Positions 16,393 to 25,762 of a stretch of DNA of 64,000 nt are shown in pieces (the first letter of the stretch is position 1; the number at the start of each line of letters is the position of its first letter). Under the pieces are notes generated by a model that did no database searches, was not told the DNA's origin, and worked only from the letters and a program-made list of their open reading frames with translations. Source of the stretch: JAICMB01 sp035295125 (lineage in GTDB: Bacteria; Acidobacteriota; Terriglobia; Bryobacterales; Bryobacteraceae); assembly GCA_035295125.1 (NCBI GenBank), contig DATGJP010000063.1, forward strand, positions 62,001 through 126,000. Direction: 5' to 3'. The position numbers were made by a program, and so were the translations under genes.

Positions 16393-18000
16393 TTAACGCA
16401 GTTGGCGGAGAACCGGCGGGTTGGCGTCCGCGTCGAGCATCCACACGATGCGGTTGCGGAAGTAATCGAGCAGTTCCTGATCCTGGGCGGGTGTCATTTC
16501 CCTTGCGAAGATCACTTTTTGCGAGGGGATGTCGGGACCGTTGAAGACCCACTCCTGTTGCGGGATGTGATGCGGTAGGTATCGTACCAGGACCAGGTGA
16601 CGGCGCCCCTCGGATTCGAGTTGGCGGATTATTCTCGCGCGGCCGATCGCCCAGGCGTTGGTCTGATCGTGAGCACGCGAAACAATGCGCCAGGCAAAAA
16701 GGATCGCGAGGAAGGCAAGAAGAGCCACAAACGCCCGCGGGCTTTTCGAACGGACGTAGCGCAAGAATTCAAGGTGAATCGCCATCAGTGCGCCGAGGAT
16801 CGGAGCGAGGTAATGGGGCACCAGCCAGCGCACCAGCATGCCGCCGGCAAGCGCGAAAATCACGACGATGCCCAACCAGCGGACGCGAGGAGAGAACATC
16901 ACCAGGAAGGACGCGAGGGCAAAGGGCAGATAGCAAACGTTCGGAAAGTAGCAAGCGCCCACTGTTTTGCCGCGCTGCCACAGCCCGGGAATCAGTCCGG
17001 CCAGTGTTCCCCAATCCTTCGCATCCTCGTAGTTCGGCTCCCAGTTGGTGTAGAAGTCCTTCATCACCTCGTGATGGTAGGTCAGGCCTTGGGTCGGAGG
17101 CTCCCATACCCATACCGACCATGGGGCAACGTCTTTGCGGCCGTAGGAATGCGGGAAATCCAAAACGCTGCCGGTCACTGCTTTGTTGAACATGATGGTG
17201 AAAGCCACCAGGGGCAGGGAAGTAGCAAGTACCGCAAGGATTAACCGCAACAATGCCTTGGCAGTGAGTGGCGCCGGCGGTTTCGCGGGAGCACTCCCGG
17301 TGAGATCCAATGGCAGGCGGAACCGCCTGCTCCACCCTTCTACAGGCCAGCCTCCTCCACAGAGCAGGATCAACACAATCCCTACGAGAATCAAACCCTC
17401 CAGCGGACGAGTATTGGCCAGAATACCCGCACCAACTCCGAGCAACAGCCCCTGGCCAATCGTGACGTCGTTGCGTAACCGGCCAAATGCCCCCAGCACC
17501 AAACACCCGCCAATCGCCGCGAGCGACCCACCCCAGTATCCATTGATCCAATAGTGCGCGACCCCAAACTGCAGCGCCGCAAGAATGCCGCCGAGCAGCG
17601 CCCAGCCCGGTTCGAGCCACGCATACAGCATCCAAGTGAGCGCCGCGCACATCACTCCGACGCTGAGCCACACGGCCCACCAGGGATGCCCGAACAGCAC
17701 CTTTCCCAAAGCCAGCATCGCTCCCTGACCCGGCGGGTACATCGACATGTACGTCGGCCTCATTAACTCGTGAAAGGTCTCGAAATGAACCCACAGTGGC
17801 GGCGTTGGATTCGTCAGTCGGCCCATCGCGAATGTGTCGGCCGCCAGCAGGTAGCTGAACTCGTCGTGAACCGCGGGAACCGGGATCGGATACCATGGCA
17901 GCGCCAGGAGCCGTAGCACCAGCGGAAACACCCCGCAGAACGTAATGGCCAGTTTGCGGTGAACTGCGAGCCTGCTATAGGCCGAAAACAAAGAGTGCAT
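16393..18000 (-). CDS. GT39-like polytopic membrane glycosyltransferase
   Basis: A 535-residue membrane protein with about ten hydrophobic helices. An early acidic motif (VPAVHDEFSYLLAADTF) sits in the first periplasmic loop, as in ArnT/PMT-type GT-C enzymes that use lipid-linked sugars. The ATG at 18000 is preferred; a GTG at 18021 would add seven residues. The gene overlaps the end of the quinoprotein gene by 26 bases. Codons around 17311-17338 coincide with a hairpin repeat and encode the odd segment GWSRRFRLPLDL, which interrupts a hydrophobic region. Acceptor and donor are unknown. Confidence 0.8.
   Translation of the reverse strand: MHSLFSAYSRLAVHRKLAITFCGVFPLVLRLLALPWYPIPVPAVHDEFSYLLAADTFAMGRLTNPTPPLWVHFETFHELMRPTYMSMYPPGQGAMLALGKVLFGHPWWAVWLSVGVMCAALTWMLYAWLEPGWALLGGILAALQFGVAHYWINGYWGGSLAAIGGCLVLGAFGRLRNDVTIGQGLLLGVGAGILANTRPLEGLILVGIVLILLCGGGWPVEGWSRRFRLPLDLTGSAPAKPPAPLTAKALLRLILAVLATSLPLVAFTIMFNKAVTGSVLDFPHSYGRKDVAPWSVWVWEPPTQGLTYHHEVMKDFYTNWEPNYEDAKDWGTLAGLIPGLWQRGKTVGACYFPNVCYLPFALASFLVMFSPRVRWLGIVVIFALAGGMLVRWLVPHYLAPILGALMAIHLEFLRYVRSKSPRAFVALLAFLAILFAWRIVSRAHDQTNAWAIGRARIIRQLESEGRRHLVLVRYLPHHIPQQEWVFNGPDIPSQKVIFAREMTPAQDQELLDYFRNRIVWMLDADANPPVLRQLR
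17311..17338 (-). repeat. REP-like hairpin inside a coding region
   Basis: On the minus strand this reads GTGGAGCAGGCGGTTCCGCC followed by TGCCA. It has 8-base arms GCAGGCGG/CCGCCTGC around a 2-base centre (17313-17330). It closely matches the second hairpin at 5877-5900. Here it lies in frame within the membrane glycosyltransferase gene. Confidence 0.6.
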
Positions 18001-19549
18001 GACCCGCCGCAATCGCCACACGCTGTTTGCCGTCGACGAGAAAACTCACGGGATTCGCAACAATCCCGCCTCCGGTTTGAAAATCCCAGAGAGGCTTGCC
18101 GGTCGCGGCGTCGAGCGCGTAGAAATTGCCTTCGTTCGAACCTCCGAAGACAAGCCCGCCGCCCGTTGAAAGCACCCCGGCCCAGGGTGGTGACAGCAGG
18201 CGAAACTCCCATTTCATCTTGCCGTTCGAAACGTCGAGCGCCCGGATGGCGCCGTAGGCCTTGTCGCCGGCCAAAGCTCGTTCGCCTCCGCCCCCGAAGA
18301 ATGTGCCGGGCTTATACTCGGCTTCGCTTTTGTAGTAGTAAGCGCCCATCTCGCGCACGGGAACGTACAGTGTTTTTGCGATCGGACTGTAAGAGGGGCT
18401 GAACCAATTCGTTGCGCCTTGCAGACTCGGATACACGAGCGTCCCATTCTCGCTCGGCTCCATGCCGGGAATAGGTTGCGGACGTCCGCTGTCGTCCAGC
18501 CCCTTGGCCCAGGTCTGCTTCGCGTAAGGTGAGCCGTGCAGGAATTCACCTGTGGAGCGATCGAGCAGATAGAAGAACGCGTTCCGGTTTGCCATCGCGA
18601 CGACTTTGCGCGTCTGGCCGCGAACCGTCGTCTCAATCAAGACCGGGATCTCAGTGGCGTCCCAATCGTGCGTGTCGTGCGGCGTGAACTGGAAGTGCCA
18701 GCGCAGCTTGCCTGTCTTCGCGTCGATCGCGACGAGCGAGCAGGTGTACAGGTTGTCTCCGTTGCGATCGTCGCCGTTCCAATCCGGGCCAGGATTGCCG
18801 ACGCCCCAATACACAGTGTCACTATCCGCATCGTAGGATCCCGTGACCCAGGTGGAACCCCCGCCATGCTCCCAGGAATCGCCAATCCAGCTTTCGTGAC
18901 CAGGCTCGCCCGGGCCGGGTATGGTCCAGAAGCGCCACACGCGTTTCCCCGTCTTGGCATCGTAGGCATCTACGAATCCACGGATGCCCGCCTCGCCGCC
19001 GCTTATCCCGGTCACGATGCGGTCGCGAACTGCAAGCGGCGCGGATGTAATGCAATGGCCAAGCTTATAATCGGCGACCTCCGTGTCCCAGCGCACGGCG
19101 CCGGACTTTGCGTCGAGCGCCACCAGGTGAGCATCGAGCGTTCCGACATACACCATGTCGTCGAGCACTGCGACTCCGCGGTTTACCCGCCCGAACCCCA
19201 GCGTTTTGAGATCGCGGGGCAGTGGACGCTCCCAGTGCCACAGCGTTCGACCGGTGCGCGCGTCGAGAGCCGACACGCCCATCGACGGCAGCGTGATGTA
19301 CATGATGCCGTCCACGACCACCGGCGAGGTCTCAAATCCCGAATCGTTGGCCTGGTAAATCCAGAGCGGTTTCAAGCCGGCCACACTCGCGGGGGTGATC
19401 TGCGTCAGCGGCGAAAAACGATGAGCTTCGAGATTTCCCGAATAGGTGAGCCAGTTGCCCGGTTCGGCTCCGGCGTTGACGATTCGCTGAAATGGAACCT
19501 GTGCGGCGGCGGACACGGCCATCACCGTAAACAGAAACAGAATCCTCAT
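17975..19549 (-). CDS. PQQ-dependent alcohol dehydrogenase-type quinoprotein
   Basis: A 524-residue periplasmic eight-bladed propeller with signal peptide MRILFLFTVMAVSAAAQ. Family segments are WLTYSGNLEAHRFSPLTQI, repeated tryptophan-docking motifs (ALDARTGRTLWHWE, ALDAKSGAVRWDTE, AYDAKTGKRVWRF, ALDAATGKPLWDFQTG) and the active-site region FTPHDTHDWDATE. The last supplies the catalytic Asp and the calcium-site Asp. The adjacent Cys-Cys disulphide of methanol dehydrogenases is not seen, and there is no fused cytochrome domain. The electron acceptor is probably the di-haem cytochrome encoded just upstream with a 4-base ATGA overlap. The substrate (alcohol or sugar) is not predictable. Confidence 0.92.
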   Translation of the reverse strand: MRILFLFTVMAVSAAAQVPFQRIVNAGAEPGNWLTYSGNLEAHRFSPLTQITPASVAGLKPLWIYQANDSGFETSPVVVDGIMYITLPSMGVSALDARTGRTLWHWERPLPRDLKTLGFGRVNRGVAVLDDMVYVGTLDAHLVALDAKSGAVRWDTEVADYKLGHCITSAPLAVRDRIVTGISGGEAGIRGFVDAYDAKTGKRVWRFWTIPGPGEPGHESWIGDSWEHGGGSTWVTGSYDADSDTVYWGVGNPGPDWNGDDRNGDNLYTCSLVAIDAKTGKLRWHFQFTPHDTHDWDATEIPVLIETTVRGQTRKVVAMANRNAFFYLLDRSTGEFLHGSPYAKQTWAKGLDDSGRPQPIPGMEPSENGTLVYPSLQGATNWFSPSYSPIAKTLYVPVREMGAYYYKSEAEYKPGTFFGGGGERALAGDKAYGAIRALDVSNGKMKWEFRLLSPPWAGVLSTGGGLVFGGSNEGNFYALDAATGKPLWDFQTGGGIVANPVSFLVDGKQRVAIAAGHALFVFGL

Positions 19550-20322
19550 TTTTCCCCCTTGAGGCTGGCCAGATAGGCGATGAGATCCGTCAGGTCGCCG
19601 TCCGAGATGTTCCCCTTATAGGCAGGCATCGGTGAAGTGTCGAGTTGTTTAGTCAATTCGGCGAGTTCCGATTTACGGAATGAATGGAAGCGACCGCTTG
19701 CGTCTTTGACCTGAATCGTGAAGGTATCTTCGTTCACCCGAATCCCTGTAACCGCGCTCCCTTCACGCGGGACGGCGCGAATCAATGCAAAGCCTTCGGG
19801 CACCGCGGAGTTCGGGGCCAGGATCGCCTGCCGCAGGAAGTCGGGATTGCGCTTCGCTCCAATGTCGGTCAACTCGGGACCAAATCCCGAGCCTTTCCCA
19901 CTGATCGTGTGGCAGCCCTGGCAAGCCTTGCTCTCATACACGGCTCGCCCATGGTCCGGATCGCCGCTTACGGTACCACCCTCAATGGCGCCCAGCGACC
20001 GGACGTATGCTGCGATCTGCGCGATCTGCCGCTCGGCGAGGAACCAGAAGGCCGGCATACCCCCGCGCTGATCGCCATCCGCGATGTAGTCGACAAGCGC
20101 CTGGTTGGTGTCGGCGTTGCGCAATTTGGCGCGCGTAAGCGACGGACCTCGGCCACCCGTTCCGCCGATTCCATGGCACAGAGCGCACTGCGATTCAAAC
20201 GCCTTCTTGCCCGCCTGGATGTCATCCGGCGTGAGCTTTGCCAGCGGATCGGCTTCCGGCTTGGTCTGCGCAAAGGCGCAAAGAGCGAGCACACTGGCGG
20301 CGAGACAGGGTCCAACTCTCAT
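19546..20322 (-). CDS. periplasmic di-haem cytochrome c
   Basis: A 258-residue exported protein with a signal peptide (LAASVLALCAFAQ) and two class I cytochrome c domains. The first haem site is CALCH (near residue 46), with a distal Met probably in RGGMPAFW. The second is CQGCH (near residue 132). The C-terminal segment (LDTSPMPAYKGNISDGDLTDLIAYLASL) contains a further Met ligand candidate and the terminal helix. It shares an ATGA overlap with the quinoprotein gene. The pair is therefore likely an oxidation module in which electrons pass from PQQ to this cytochrome and on to the respiratory chain. Confidence 0.93.
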   Translation of the reverse strand: MRVGPCLAASVLALCAFAQTKPEADPLAKLTPDDIQAGKKAFESQCALCHGIGGTGGRGPSLTRAKLRNADTNQALVDYIADGDQRGGMPAFWFLAERQIAQIAAYVRSLGAIEGGTVSGDPDHGRAVYESKACQGCHTISGKGSGFGPELTDIGAKRNPDFLRQAILAPNSAVPEGFALIRAVPREGSAVTGIRVNEDTFTIQVKDASGRFHSFRKSELAELTKQLDTSPMPAYKGNISDGDLTDLIAYLASLKGEK

Positions 20323-20398
20323 GCGGTTATTTTACAGCGGGCGCGGAATCGGCCATTGCAGCGTGGAATTCCAAATTCGTTAGACTGGAATTAAACGT

Positions 20399-21835
20399 AT
20401 GCAAGACCCTACCCGTCGTGATGTTGTAAAAGCGGCTGGAGTCATTGGAGCAGCCGCGGCCCTGACCCACCTCGAAGGAGGCCCGGCGATTGTCAAAGCC
20501 GCGGGCGAGCAGGTCAAATATGGTGTCATAGGCACCGGCGGACGGGGCGGCTACCTCCTGAAGCACCTGAAGAAGATCGACAACGGCCGGTGTACCGCCA
20601 TCTGCGATCTCGATCCTGCCAAGATGGACCAGGCCGCCGCGACTATCGGCACGAATCCGGCCAAGTACAAGGATTACCGCGCACTGTTGTCCGACAAGAA
20701 TGTCGACGCTGTGATCATTGCCGTGCCGCTGTTTGAGCACTACAAAGTCACGAAGGACACCCTCGACGCCGGCAAGCACGTCTTCTGCGAGAAGAGCCTC
20801 GTTTTCAAGCCGGAAGAGGTTCACATGCTGCGGGCACAGGTGGCGCAGCATCCTAAACAGCTCTTTCAAGTCGGACTGCAGCGCCGCTACAGCTCGTTTT
20901 ACCAACTCGCGAAGCAGATGGTTGATAAAGGATTGCTCGGTGATGTCACCCACGTCCATGCGCAGTGGCATCGCAATCCCGGCTGGACCATGAAGGGCTT
21001 TAACTGGCGCCTGTACAAAGAGTACTCGGGTGGATTGGCTGCCGAGCTTGCGTCGCACCAGATCGACATCGCCGATTGGATGTTTGGATCGACCCCCGAG
21101 TTTGTGCTCGGAGTCGGCGGCCTCGATACGTGGCACGACGGGCGCGATGTTTACGACAACATCCAGCTCATCTACAAGTACCCCAAGAACCAGAAGCTGG
21201 TGTACAGCGCGATTTCGACCAACCAGCATCTCCCTTATCTCGCCAGCACGCGTCCGGAGTTTGGCGAATGCATCATGGGGACGGGCGGCTGTCTCGAAAT
21301 GACCATCGGCGATGGCGAGGTCACCATGCCGACCGCCATGTGGTACCGCGAAACCAACAAGGTGAAGGTCGAGCCCGTTTCGAAAGAGGGAGAAAAGCCC
21401 GCTGCCGCCGGCGCGACGTTCGCTCTCGGCGCAGGTCAGCGTGGTTTACCGCTCGCCGTTGCCACGGGCGAGCTGGATATCGTAAAGAACGACTCTTTCT
21501 TCTCCAAGGAAATGAAGTTCGCGCGCCGCTGGCTCTACAGCAAGGGCGTCATGACCGACGATGAAGAACGCAACCCCGTGGAGACCGAGCTCGAGTCGTT
21601 CTTCAACGACAGCCGCACTGGAGGCCACCCGAAAGCCGATCTGGAAATCGGGTTGAACGATTCCATTGCCGTCATCTTGTCGAATATGGCGATGGAGCAG
21701 GACCGCAAAGTATTCTTTAAAGAAATCGATACGCTGGGCCGCAACGTCACGCCGGAACAGTGGGCCGCCAATATCACCGCTTCGGAGTCGAGCTACTCGA
21801 ATTCGCTCGCCGCTAAGAAGAAGATGCCTGCGTAA
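20399..21835 (+). CDS. Tat-exported Gfo/Idh/MocA family oxidoreductase
   Basis: A 478-residue protein with a twin-arginine signal (TRRDVVKAAGVIGAAAALTH). The Rossmann domain begins VKYGVIGTGGRGGYLLKHL, a GxGxxG-like dinucleotide site. The family motif CEKSLVFKPEEVHML matches the EKP-type segment but with Ser instead of Pro. The C-terminal beta-sheet domain includes GGLAAELASHQIDIADWMFG, whose His is typical of the catalytic set. Family members reduce or oxidise sugars with tightly bound NAD(P). A Tat signal allows export of the folded, cofactor-loaded enzyme. It stands divergent from the cytochrome gene. Confidence 0.92.
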   Translation: MQDPTRRDVVKAAGVIGAAAALTHLEGGPAIVKAAGEQVKYGVIGTGGRGGYLLKHLKKIDNGRCTAICDLDPAKMDQAAATIGTNPAKYKDYRALLSDKNVDAVIIAVPLFEHYKVTKDTLDAGKHVFCEKSLVFKPEEVHMLRAQVAQHPKQLFQVGLQRRYSSFYQLAKQMVDKGLLGDVTHVHAQWHRNPGWTMKGFNWRLYKEYSGGLAAELASHQIDIADWMFGSTPEFVLGVGGLDTWHDGRDVYDNIQLIYKYPKNQKLVYSAISTNQHLPYLASTRPEFGECIMGTGGCLEMTIGDGEVTMPTAMWYRETNKVKVEPVSKEGEKPAAAGATFALGAGQRGLPLAVATGELDIVKNDSFFSKEMKFARRWLYSKGVMTDDEERNPVETELESFFNDSRTGGHPKADLEIGLNDSIAVILSNMAMEQDRKVFFKEIDTLGRNVTPEQWAANITASESSYSNSLAAKKKMPA

Positions 21836-22764
21836 GACGGATGGAGTCCGGCACCAGCGCGATGCCGAGCGATATTGCAAGCACTCCCGCCGCTGCAATC
21901 CACGGCAGTTTTCCGGACAGTGAAGTGTTTGGCAGAGAATCCGGCATTGCGGGGTCCGCCAACAGTAATTCGATGTCGCCGATGTCTCGCAGCCGCTTCT
22001 TCGGATCCTTTTCGAGACACCGTTCCAGCAGCCGCCGCACATTCGCGGGAACCCTGCTCAGATCCGGCTTGTCCTTTACCACCGACGACAGAATCTCCGT
22101 TAGATCCTCACCGTCGAACGGCCGCTTGCCCGTGACCGTCTCGTACAGCACCACGCCGAAAGCCCAGATGTCGGTGCGTTTGTCCACTGGCTTGCCGCGC
22201 GCCTGCTCCGGGGACATGTACGCAGCGGTGCCCAGGATCATGCCGGCTCGCGTCATTTCCAGTGATAGCGTCGGCGAGATCGTCGGATTCGTAACCCGCG
22301 ACGCACTGGATTCGCTCGCCGATTTAGCCAGACCGAAATCCACAATCTTGACCACACCCGTGGGCGTCAGCTTGATATTAGCCGGCTTCAGATCTCGATG
22401 AATGATGCCCTTCTCATGCGCCGCCTCCAGACCCGCCGCAATCTGCCGCGCGATGGCGATGGCTTACAACCGGCAGTGGGCCCTTGAGGTCGGCGCCCTC
22501 CACCAGCTCCATCACCAGTGCGCCTTGCTCGATGCCGTAAACGGTCGCGATGTGAGGATGATTCAACGCCGCGAGCATTTGCGCTTCGCGTTCGAATCGC
22601 GCCATGTACTGGGCGTCGTCGGCCAGCGCCGCGGGCAGCACCTTTACGGCGACATCGCGATTGAGCTTGCTATCCCGGGCGCGAAACACCTCGCCCATAC
22701 CGCCCGCGCCAACAGGCGTGAGGATTTCGTACGGGCCGAGCTTGTCGCCTGCTGAGAGCAGCAT
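21813..22764 (-). pseudogene. frameshifted Hanks-type Ser/Thr protein kinase
   Basis: The start at 22764 gives the usual opening (MLLSAGDKLGPYEILTPVG), a glycine loop GAGGMGEVF and the ATP-binding Lys in VAVKVLP. After ADLKGPLPV the frame is lost near 22463-22470. In the next frame the kinase resumes after a TAA with AIAIARQIAAGLEAAHEKGI, then HRDLKPANIK, DFGLAKSA, the APE-like MSPEQARG and the lower lobe. A net two-base loss (or one-base gain) would explain this. After the single transmembrane helix (LPWIAAAGVLAISLGIALV) the protein stops within about 15 residues, so the usual extracellular sensor part is missing. The 3' end overlaps the convergent Gfo/Idh gene. A sequencing error is the alternative. 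Confidence 0.85.
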
Positions 22765-23134
22765 CGGAGGAGATCCGCTTAGTTTACTCGATCCGCTGCA
22801 TATAGCTCCTGGAATGACTGCTACTCGGAGAAAGCCGGCTCCTGTGTTCATGCTGAAGCATGAAGATCGACCCTCTGAAGCGCAACCCACGGCAACCAAG
22901 CTGACGGTTTGTTGGCTGTTGGGCGAAGGTGCATGTCCGGTCGGGGCGAGATTCACGGCGGACTGTGCGTCTGGCCCGGTCCCCACCGTCGAAAAACGCT
23001 TTCGAAGAGGCACCCACAAACAAGGTTCAGCCGACCAACTGAGAATTGATTCCGCCTTCCGCTTCTACGGTTGTAAAATGATTGCGCTGCAGATGCGAGT
23101 GGGTGAGCGTCGCGGTAAGGGAGGGATTATCTAC
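22765..23134. other. intergenic region between kinase pseudogene and methyltransferase
   Basis: About 370 bases between divergent genes. The methyltransferase frame is open across it, but the sequence looks non-coding: no conserved motif and an Arg/Pro-rich translation. I see no RNA gene or repeat. Confidence 0.4.
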
Positions 23135-24190
23135 GTGCAGGTTGATTCCGAAAAACTCAATCAGTTTCTGGGCCAGGTGGTAGGTGAGCTGGGGGCTGCT
23201 ATGAACGCCGCTCTGGTGTTGATTGGTGACAAGCTCGGTCTCTATCGTGCGATGGTCGGAGCGGGAGGTATAACGCCGGAAGAACTGGCGTCGAAGACAG
23301 GTACCGATGCCCGGTATGTCCGTGAGTGGCTCTCTGCTCAGGCCGCTGGAGGTTACGTGACCTACGACGTCCCAAGCAGGACGTTTACGCTTCCCAATGA
23401 GCAGGCGTTCGCGTTGGCGGTGCCCGACAGTCCGGCATATCTCCCTGGTGCTTTCCATATCATCAGCGCGCTGATTAAGGACGAGCCGAAACTGCTGGAA
23501 GCCTTTCGCACGGGGGACGGGGTCGGCTGGGATGAACACGATGCGGCTTTATTTGAAGGCACCGAACGCTTTTTCCGCCCCAACTATGCTGCCAACCTCA
23601 TCACGAATTGGATTCCGGCGCTAGAGGGCGTAGAGCACAAGCTGAAGCAAGGCGGGCGAGTGGCGGATGTGGGGTGCGGTCACGGTGCTTCTACGATTTT
23701 GATGGCGCAGGCATATCCAGATTCACAGTTCGTCGGATTTGATTATCATGGCCCGTCGGTGGGCTGGGCGCGTCGTGCGGCTGCGCGCGCAGGTGTGAAG
23801 AACGCCAGCTTCGAGGTAGCGACGGCGAAGGACTTCCACGGCGCGAAATACGACTTCGTAGCCTTCTTCGATTGCCTTCACGACATGGGCGACCCGGTGG
23901 GCGCCGCCCAGCATGTTCGGGAGATGCTCAACCCAGAAGGGACCTGGATGATCGTGGAACCTTTCGCGCACGACCAGTTGGAGAACAACTTGAACCCTGT
24001 TGGTCGCGTCTTCTACTGCGCCTCGACCATGATTTGCACGCCGGCTTCACGCGCGCAGGAAGTGGGGCTCTGTTTGGGTGCACAGGCGGGAGAGGCACGT
24101 ATGCGGAGGGTGGTGACGGACGGTGGATTCAGCCACTTCCGCCGAGCAACCGAGACGCCTTTCAACCTGGTGTACGAGGTTAGGGCTTAG
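23135..24190 (+). CDS. class I SAM-dependent methyltransferase
   Basis: A 351-residue soluble protein. The GTG at 23135 is preferred because GGGAGGG lies 8 bases upstream and homologous proteins begin near VDSEKLNQFLGQ; an ATG at 23079 would add 19 residues. The N-terminal helical/winged domain (about 5-90: ALVLIGDKLGLYRAMV, LASKTGTDARYVREWLSAQA) is a dimerisation module of the multidomain methyltransferases. The Rossmann domain has motif I VADVGCGHGAST, then FVGFDYHGPSV and the post-motif FVAFFDCLHDMGDP. The substrate is unknown; this architecture occurs in O- and C-methyltransferases annotated as transcriptional regulator-like. Confidence 0.9.
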   Translation: MQVDSEKLNQFLGQVVGELGAAMNAALVLIGDKLGLYRAMVGAGGITPEELASKTGTDARYVREWLSAQAAGGYVTYDVPSRTFTLPNEQAFALAVPDSPAYLPGAFHIISALIKDEPKLLEAFRTGDGVGWDEHDAALFEGTERFFRPNYAANLITNWIPALEGVEHKLKQGGRVADVGCGHGASTILMAQAYPDSQFVGFDYHGPSVGWARRAAARAGVKNASFEVATAKDFHGAKYDFVAFFDCLHDMGDPVGAAQHVREMLNPEGTWMIVEPFAHDQLENNLNPVGRVFYCASTMICTPASRAQEVGLCLGAQAGEARMRRVVTDGGFSHFRRATETPFNLVYEVRA

Positions 24191-24574
24191 CTCCCGAGAT
24201 CGTCACCAGCGAACACGTTCAGCGCGGCCGCGACCTCGTGTAGCGACAGGCGCCCGATGCGGAGCCGGCGAGCTCGGCCAACACGACTTGCTCGACGGGA
24301 TCCGCTTCGACGTGGATGCCGTCCTCCTCGGGTCGATAGCCGTTGATCGAGCTCTTGAAGACGCAAAATCAATGCTGCGATCGAGACTGCCCAGCGTTTC
24401 TTTAATCTCAGTAGCGCAGGCAACGTAGGAAACTCTGGCGCGTTTGCGCGCACGCTTCCCGCCGGCATCAAGAACACGGACGCAAAAACATTGGCCTCCC
24501 CCTATGCCTTGGCGATCATCGTCGCGGTAGGATGGAAAGTCGGGAGAAGAGGTCTTTAACCCCGAATTTCCAAT
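24191..24574. other. intergenic region without a supported gene
   Basis: About 380 bases. Overlapping short frames exist on both strands, but none has a family motif or ribosome binding site that I can support. It may contain decayed coding sequence. Confidence 0.4.
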
Positions 24575-25060
24575 ATGACACGGCGTGATTTTGCGGCAAT
24601 TGGGATGACGACCGCGTTTGCGCTCGGTCCGCAGGCGGCGTCGGCGGCGGATCCGGCAGAGCTGCGGTCGGAATTGCTCTTCGATGTTGTGCTAACCGCG
24701 ATGGCGCCGAATGAGGTCTCTCCGGAGCGAACCGTGGTTGGCGTTGCCAACGGTACGTTCGAAGGGCCGAAGCTCAAAGGCACGGTGATCGGCCCGTCGG
24801 GCGACTGGATTGTCACGCGGCGCGACGGATCGAGACTTCTCGACGCTCGGATGCTGCTGCAGACGGACGATGGACAGCACGTTTACATGTCGCTCCGCGG
24901 GATCGCGTACACACCTCCTGGTGGAAGCCTTCATGCACGAATCGTGCCGATGTTCGAGACGGGCGCAACGAAGTACGCTTGGTTGAACAACGTCGTTGCT
25001 GTCGGCGTCTATCGTCCGACACCCGGAAAAATCGCATACCGCGTTTACGAAATCCTGTAG
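24575..25060 (+). CDS. Tat-signal DUF3237 protein
   Basis: A 161-residue protein with an N-terminal twin-arginine motif (MTRRDFAAIGMTTAFALG) and predicted cleavage after AASA. The mature part matches the DUF3237/UPF0311 pattern: LRSELLFDVVLTAM, VANGTFEGPKLKGTVIGPSGDWI, LDARMLLQTDDGQHVYMSLRGI and a C-terminal WLNNVVAVGVYRPTPGKIAYRVYEI. The family forms a small beta-barrel of unknown function. The gene appears monocistronic. Confidence 0.9.
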   Translation: MTRRDFAAIGMTTAFALGPQAASAADPAELRSELLFDVVLTAMAPNEVSPERTVVGVANGTFEGPKLKGTVIGPSGDWIVTRRDGSRLLDARMLLQTDDGQHVYMSLRGIAYTPPGGSLHARIVPMFETGATKYAWLNNVVAVGVYRPTPGKIAYRVYEIL

Positions 25061-25284
25061 TTTGCTCCCATACGGAGTGCCCAATAACCGTTCCGGACGG
25101 AATCGAATGATTGACCATGCATTTGGCGTAGGTTTGGAGCGTATCGCGGACCTGGATTTTCCACTTTAATGGCCAGTAGGTCCAGCATGGGCGGCGGCGC
25201 CCATTCATGACGATGCTTCTGGACACGGTGCCTCCACTCGACGCATAAAAGAATCACGGGCCATCATGGGTGGATCGAAAGAAG

Positions 25285-25762
25285 TTAGTCCTTATTGAGT
25301 TCGGCCACGCACCACATTTTTTTCCCGCCACGGCTTGAGGTCGTGGTTGAGGAGCAGAACACGGATGGTTTCCCTGCCCACGCGCGGTACCAATCGCCGT
25401 TTAACGGCTTCTTCAGCCACCAGACGCACCGTCCAGCGGGCGAAGCCCTCCGGTGGATTGCTGCAGACCATGGCAATGATCCGCTGCTTCTCGCTGTCTT
25501 CCAGCAGAGCCTCGGCACCCGGCCGTTGTTTCTCGTAAAGAGCCCGTTCCAGTCCGCCTTCCTGGTAGCGATGGCCGATCTTGCGGATGGCCTGCGTGGT
25601 CAAGGGCACCATGCCCGCGATCTGCGGTGCACTGCCCCCTTTGGCCAACTGCAGAAGTGCCACGGCTCTTAGAACGACCCGGACCTGCTGAACACCGCCG
25701 CTCAGCAGTTTCTGCAATGCCTTCCTGTCTTTGGTGGTGACATCAAATGCGTAATGCCGCAC
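25285..25762 (-). pseudogene. IS630-family transposase remnant
   Basis: The 156-residue frame from 25762 is the N-terminal helix-turn-helix half of an IS630 transposase (RAVALLQLAKGGSAPQIAGM, then AIRKIGHRYQEGGLERALYEK and WTVRLVAEEAVKR). At LKPWRE the frame slips after a run of seven A (minus strand, complement of 25317-25323). The alternative frame continues with the conserved KKMWCVAEL before stopping at 25285. The whole DDE catalytic half is absent from the following sequence. No terminal inverted repeats were identified. This is therefore a truncated, inactive relic rather than a complete element using programmed frameshifting. Confidence 0.8.

Noticed and set aside
24123..24477. Short frames on both strands after the methyltransferase gene
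   Set aside because: No family motif, no ribosome site and mutual overlap; considered non-coding or decayed.
25285..25762. Functional IS630 using programmed frameshifting at A7
   Set aside because: The slipped frame stops within about 15 codons and the DDE catalytic half is absent.
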